Below are positions 62,646 to 64,000 of a stretch of 64,000 bases of DNA, piece by piece. Below the pieces are notes generated by a model, which worked only from the letters and a program-made list of their open reading frames with translations, ran no database searches and had not been told where the DNA came from. Source of the stretch: Methylobacteriaceae bacterium (GTDB lineage Bacteria; Pseudomonadota; Alphaproteobacteria; Rhizobiales; Beijerinckiaceae); NCBI GenBank assembly GCA_020638195.1, contig JACKJC010000002.1, positions 806,001 through 870,000 on the forward strand, given 5' to 3'. Within the stretch, counting starts at the first letter, position 1. Every line of letters starts with the position of its first letter. The position numbers were made by a program, and so were the translations under genes.

Positions 62646-64000
62646 ATGAACGACCAGAGCCCCAACACCAAGCCGACGCATCGCCGTTTCAAGAACGGCG
62701 AAAGCATGTGGGATTCCGTCGATCTCACGGCCAAGATTTTCCAGGCCGACAAGTCCTACAAGTGCCCGACCTACGTGCATCGTACGCCGCCGTGTCAGGG
62801 CGGTTGCCCCTCCGGCCACGACATCCGTGGCTGGCTGCAGATCGCGCGTGGCATGGACAAGCCGCCGGTCGCGGGCATGCCGTGGCAGCAATACGCTTTC
62901 GAGCGCATGGTCTCGGCCAATCCCTTCCCGGCGACGATGGGCCGCGTCTGCCCCGCGCCCTGCGAGGACGGCTGCAATCGCAACGAGGTCGACGATTTCG
63001 TCGGCATCAACGCGGTCGAGCAATATGTCGGCGACTGGGCGATCGAGAACGGAACGAGCCTGCCGGCGCCGCCCGCGCTATCCGGCAAGAAGATCGCGGT
63101 GATCGGCGGCGGACCGGCTGGTCTTGCGGCCGCATATTTCCTGCGCATGAAGGGTCATGCCGTCACGATCTTCGAGATGCACGAGAAGCTCGGCGGCATG
63201 ATGCGCTTCGGCATTCCCGGCTACCGCACGCCGCGCGAAATGCTCGACGCCGAGATCGGCCGTATTCTCGCGCTCGACGGCGTGAGCGCGCGCACGGGCG
63301 TGCGCGTCGGCAAGGATGTGAGCGTCGAGGAGCTCGAGCGCGATTACGACGCCATCTTCTGGGGCATTGGCGCGCAGTCCGGTCGCCCGCTGCCCGTGCC
63401 GGGGGCGGATGCGGAGAATTGCATCACCGGCGTCGAATTTCTCGACGCGTTCAACCGTGGTTGGGTGTTTTCGACCGCGAAGAAAATCGTGGTCGTCGGC
63501 GGCGGCGATACGTCGATCGACGTCGCCTCGGTCGCGCGCCGCCTCGGCCATATCAACGCCACGCATCAGCACGACACGCATGACGCCTCGACCTTCGGCT
63601 ACACGGCGCACGACGTCGCCGGCGCGTTGCGGCGCGAGGGCGCGGAAATCACGCTGACCTCGCTGTTCCCGATCGAGCAGATGACGGCGGCCGAGCACGA
63701 GCGTGAAGACGCCAAGCGCGAGGGCGTCGACATCCAGGGCGCGGTCATGCCGCTGGAAGTCGTAAAGGGCGAAGACGGCCGGGCCCGGGCGCTGCGCATG
63801 TGCAAGTGCACGATGAAGGGAACCGTGCCGCAGCCGATCGACGGCACGGAATACGAGATCGAATGCGACATGGTGATTTCCGCCATCGGCCAGATGGCGG
63901 ACCTGTCGCAGGGGCTCGAAAAGCTCGACGGCGGACGCGGCGGCATCGCCATCGATCCCGTCTACAAGGTGCGCAAGCTCGACAAGCATTTCGCCGGCGG
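62646..64000 (+). CDS. dsrL: DsrL, NAD(P)-linked flavin oxidoreductase (3' end outside window)
   Basis: Partial: 451 codons are present and the frame runs off the right edge. DsrL is a glutamate-synthase-beta-like iron-sulfur flavoprotein that takes electrons from DsrAB in the oxidative direction. Visible are the N-terminal cysteine-rich segment with CPAPCEDGCN, the FAD motif VIGGGPAGLAAAYFL near 155, the RFGIPGYRTP loop, and the NAD(P) motif IVVVGGGDTSIDVASVARR near 285. DsrL marks the sulfur-oxidising type of dsr operon. ATG 62646 after GAGGAGA. Confidence 0.95.
   Translation, partial: MNDQSPNTKPTHRRFKNGESMWDSVDLTAKIFQADKSYKCPTYVHRTPPCQGGCPSGHDIRGWLQIARGMDKPPVAGMPWQQYAFERMVSANPFPATMGRVCPAPCEDGCNRNEVDDFVGINAVEQYVGDWAIENGTSLPAPPALSGKKIAVIGGGPAGLAAAYFLRMKGHAVTIFEMHEKLGGMMRFGIPGYRTPREMLDAEIGRILALDGVSARTGVRVGKDVSVEELERDYDAIFWGIGAQSGRPLPVPGADAENCITGVEFLDAFNRGWVFSTAKKIVVVGGGDTSIDVASVARRLGHINATHQHDTHDASTFGYTAHDVAGALRREGAEITLTSLFPIEQMTAAEHEREDAKREGVDIQGAVMPLEVVKGEDGRARALRMCKCTMKGTVPQPIDGTEYEIECDMVISAIGQMADLSQGLEKLDGGRGGIAIDPVYKVRKLDKHFAG

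Noticed and set aside
1..64000. CRISPR arrays, insertion sequences, prophage or integrase genes
   Set aside because: Looked for regular direct repeats, transposase or integrase-like frames and tRNA-anchored att repeats; none were seen, and nothing follows the tRNA-Pro but an acyl-CoA synthetase gene.

Overview
The window is about 64 kb of GC-rich, tightly packed bacterial chromosome. Gene content and order point to an alphaproteobacterium, most likely of the order Hyphomicrobiales (Rhizobiales). The cues are the glyA-nrdR-rib-nusB-thiL-hppA and bamE/UQCC/YceD-plsX-fabH-ihfA-merR-tRNA-Pro neighbourhoods, the pst-phoU-phoB order and Rhizobiales-style intergenic palindromes. The species cannot be told from sequence alone. 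No photosynthesis, flagellar or phage genes are present, and no insertion sequence or CRISPR array was seen.

Layout. 0-3.5 kb: two-gene bacterial NHEJ operon (ku, ligD). 3.7-15.2 kb: serine hydroxymethyltransferase, NrdR, riboflavin genes (ribD, ribE, ribH) interrupted by an exported DUF3829-like gene, nusB, a ParE/RHH toxin-antitoxin pair inserted before thiL, an MFS carrier, the proton-pumping pyrophosphatase and a PhnA-like small protein. 15.3-22 kb: HWE histidine kinase, then envelope and lipid core genes ending in tRNA-Pro(GGG). 22-29.2 kb: an acyl-CoA synthetase and the phosphate regulon pstS-pstC-pstA-pstB-phoU-phoB with a clear three-unit Pho box. 29.3-34 kb: an incomplete molybdenum cluster (modA, YqeB/EF2563-like, ModE-like regulator, a ModC C-terminal remnant, Mop, modD). 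34-42.4 kb: Calvin cycle cluster with divergent cbbR and cbbF-P-T-A-M-E, with a form II RubisCO. 42.5-64 kb: a large sulfur-oxidation island containing a FadL-type outer-membrane protein, tusA-dsrE2, soeABC, a SulP transporter, a sulfide:quinone oxidoreductase-like flavoprotein, an atypical DsrC paralogue, an operon with an orphan [NiFe]-hydrogenase small subunit, and the oxidative dsrABEFHCMKL operon, which runs off the right edge inside dsrL.

How it fits together. Sulfide or stored/imported sulfur would be oxidised to persulfide, passed by TusA/DsrE2/DsrEFH/DsrC to reverse-acting DsrAB, and the resulting sulfite oxidised in the cytoplasm by the molybdoenzyme SoeABC. Electrons would drive CO2 fixation by the neighbouring cbb genes. 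The molybdenum genes lie next to the largest Mo enzyme of the window. This supports a lithoautotrophic sulfur oxidiser, or a purple phototroph whose photosynthesis genes lie elsewhere.

Most interesting: four promoter regions in the sulfur island share an ATATTCGA core, and three of them share a 20-bp word (TATTCGARYATYATNANNTG). They precede fadL, dsrE2-tusA, the SQR/DsrC2 divergent pair and the dioxygenase/dsrA divergent pair, so they look like one operator family. Inside this putative regulon are an orphan hydrogenase small subunit with all its cluster ligands but no large subunit, co-transcribed with a TauD-type dioxygenase and two small unknown proteins, and a DsrC paralogue that kept only the inner redox cysteine.
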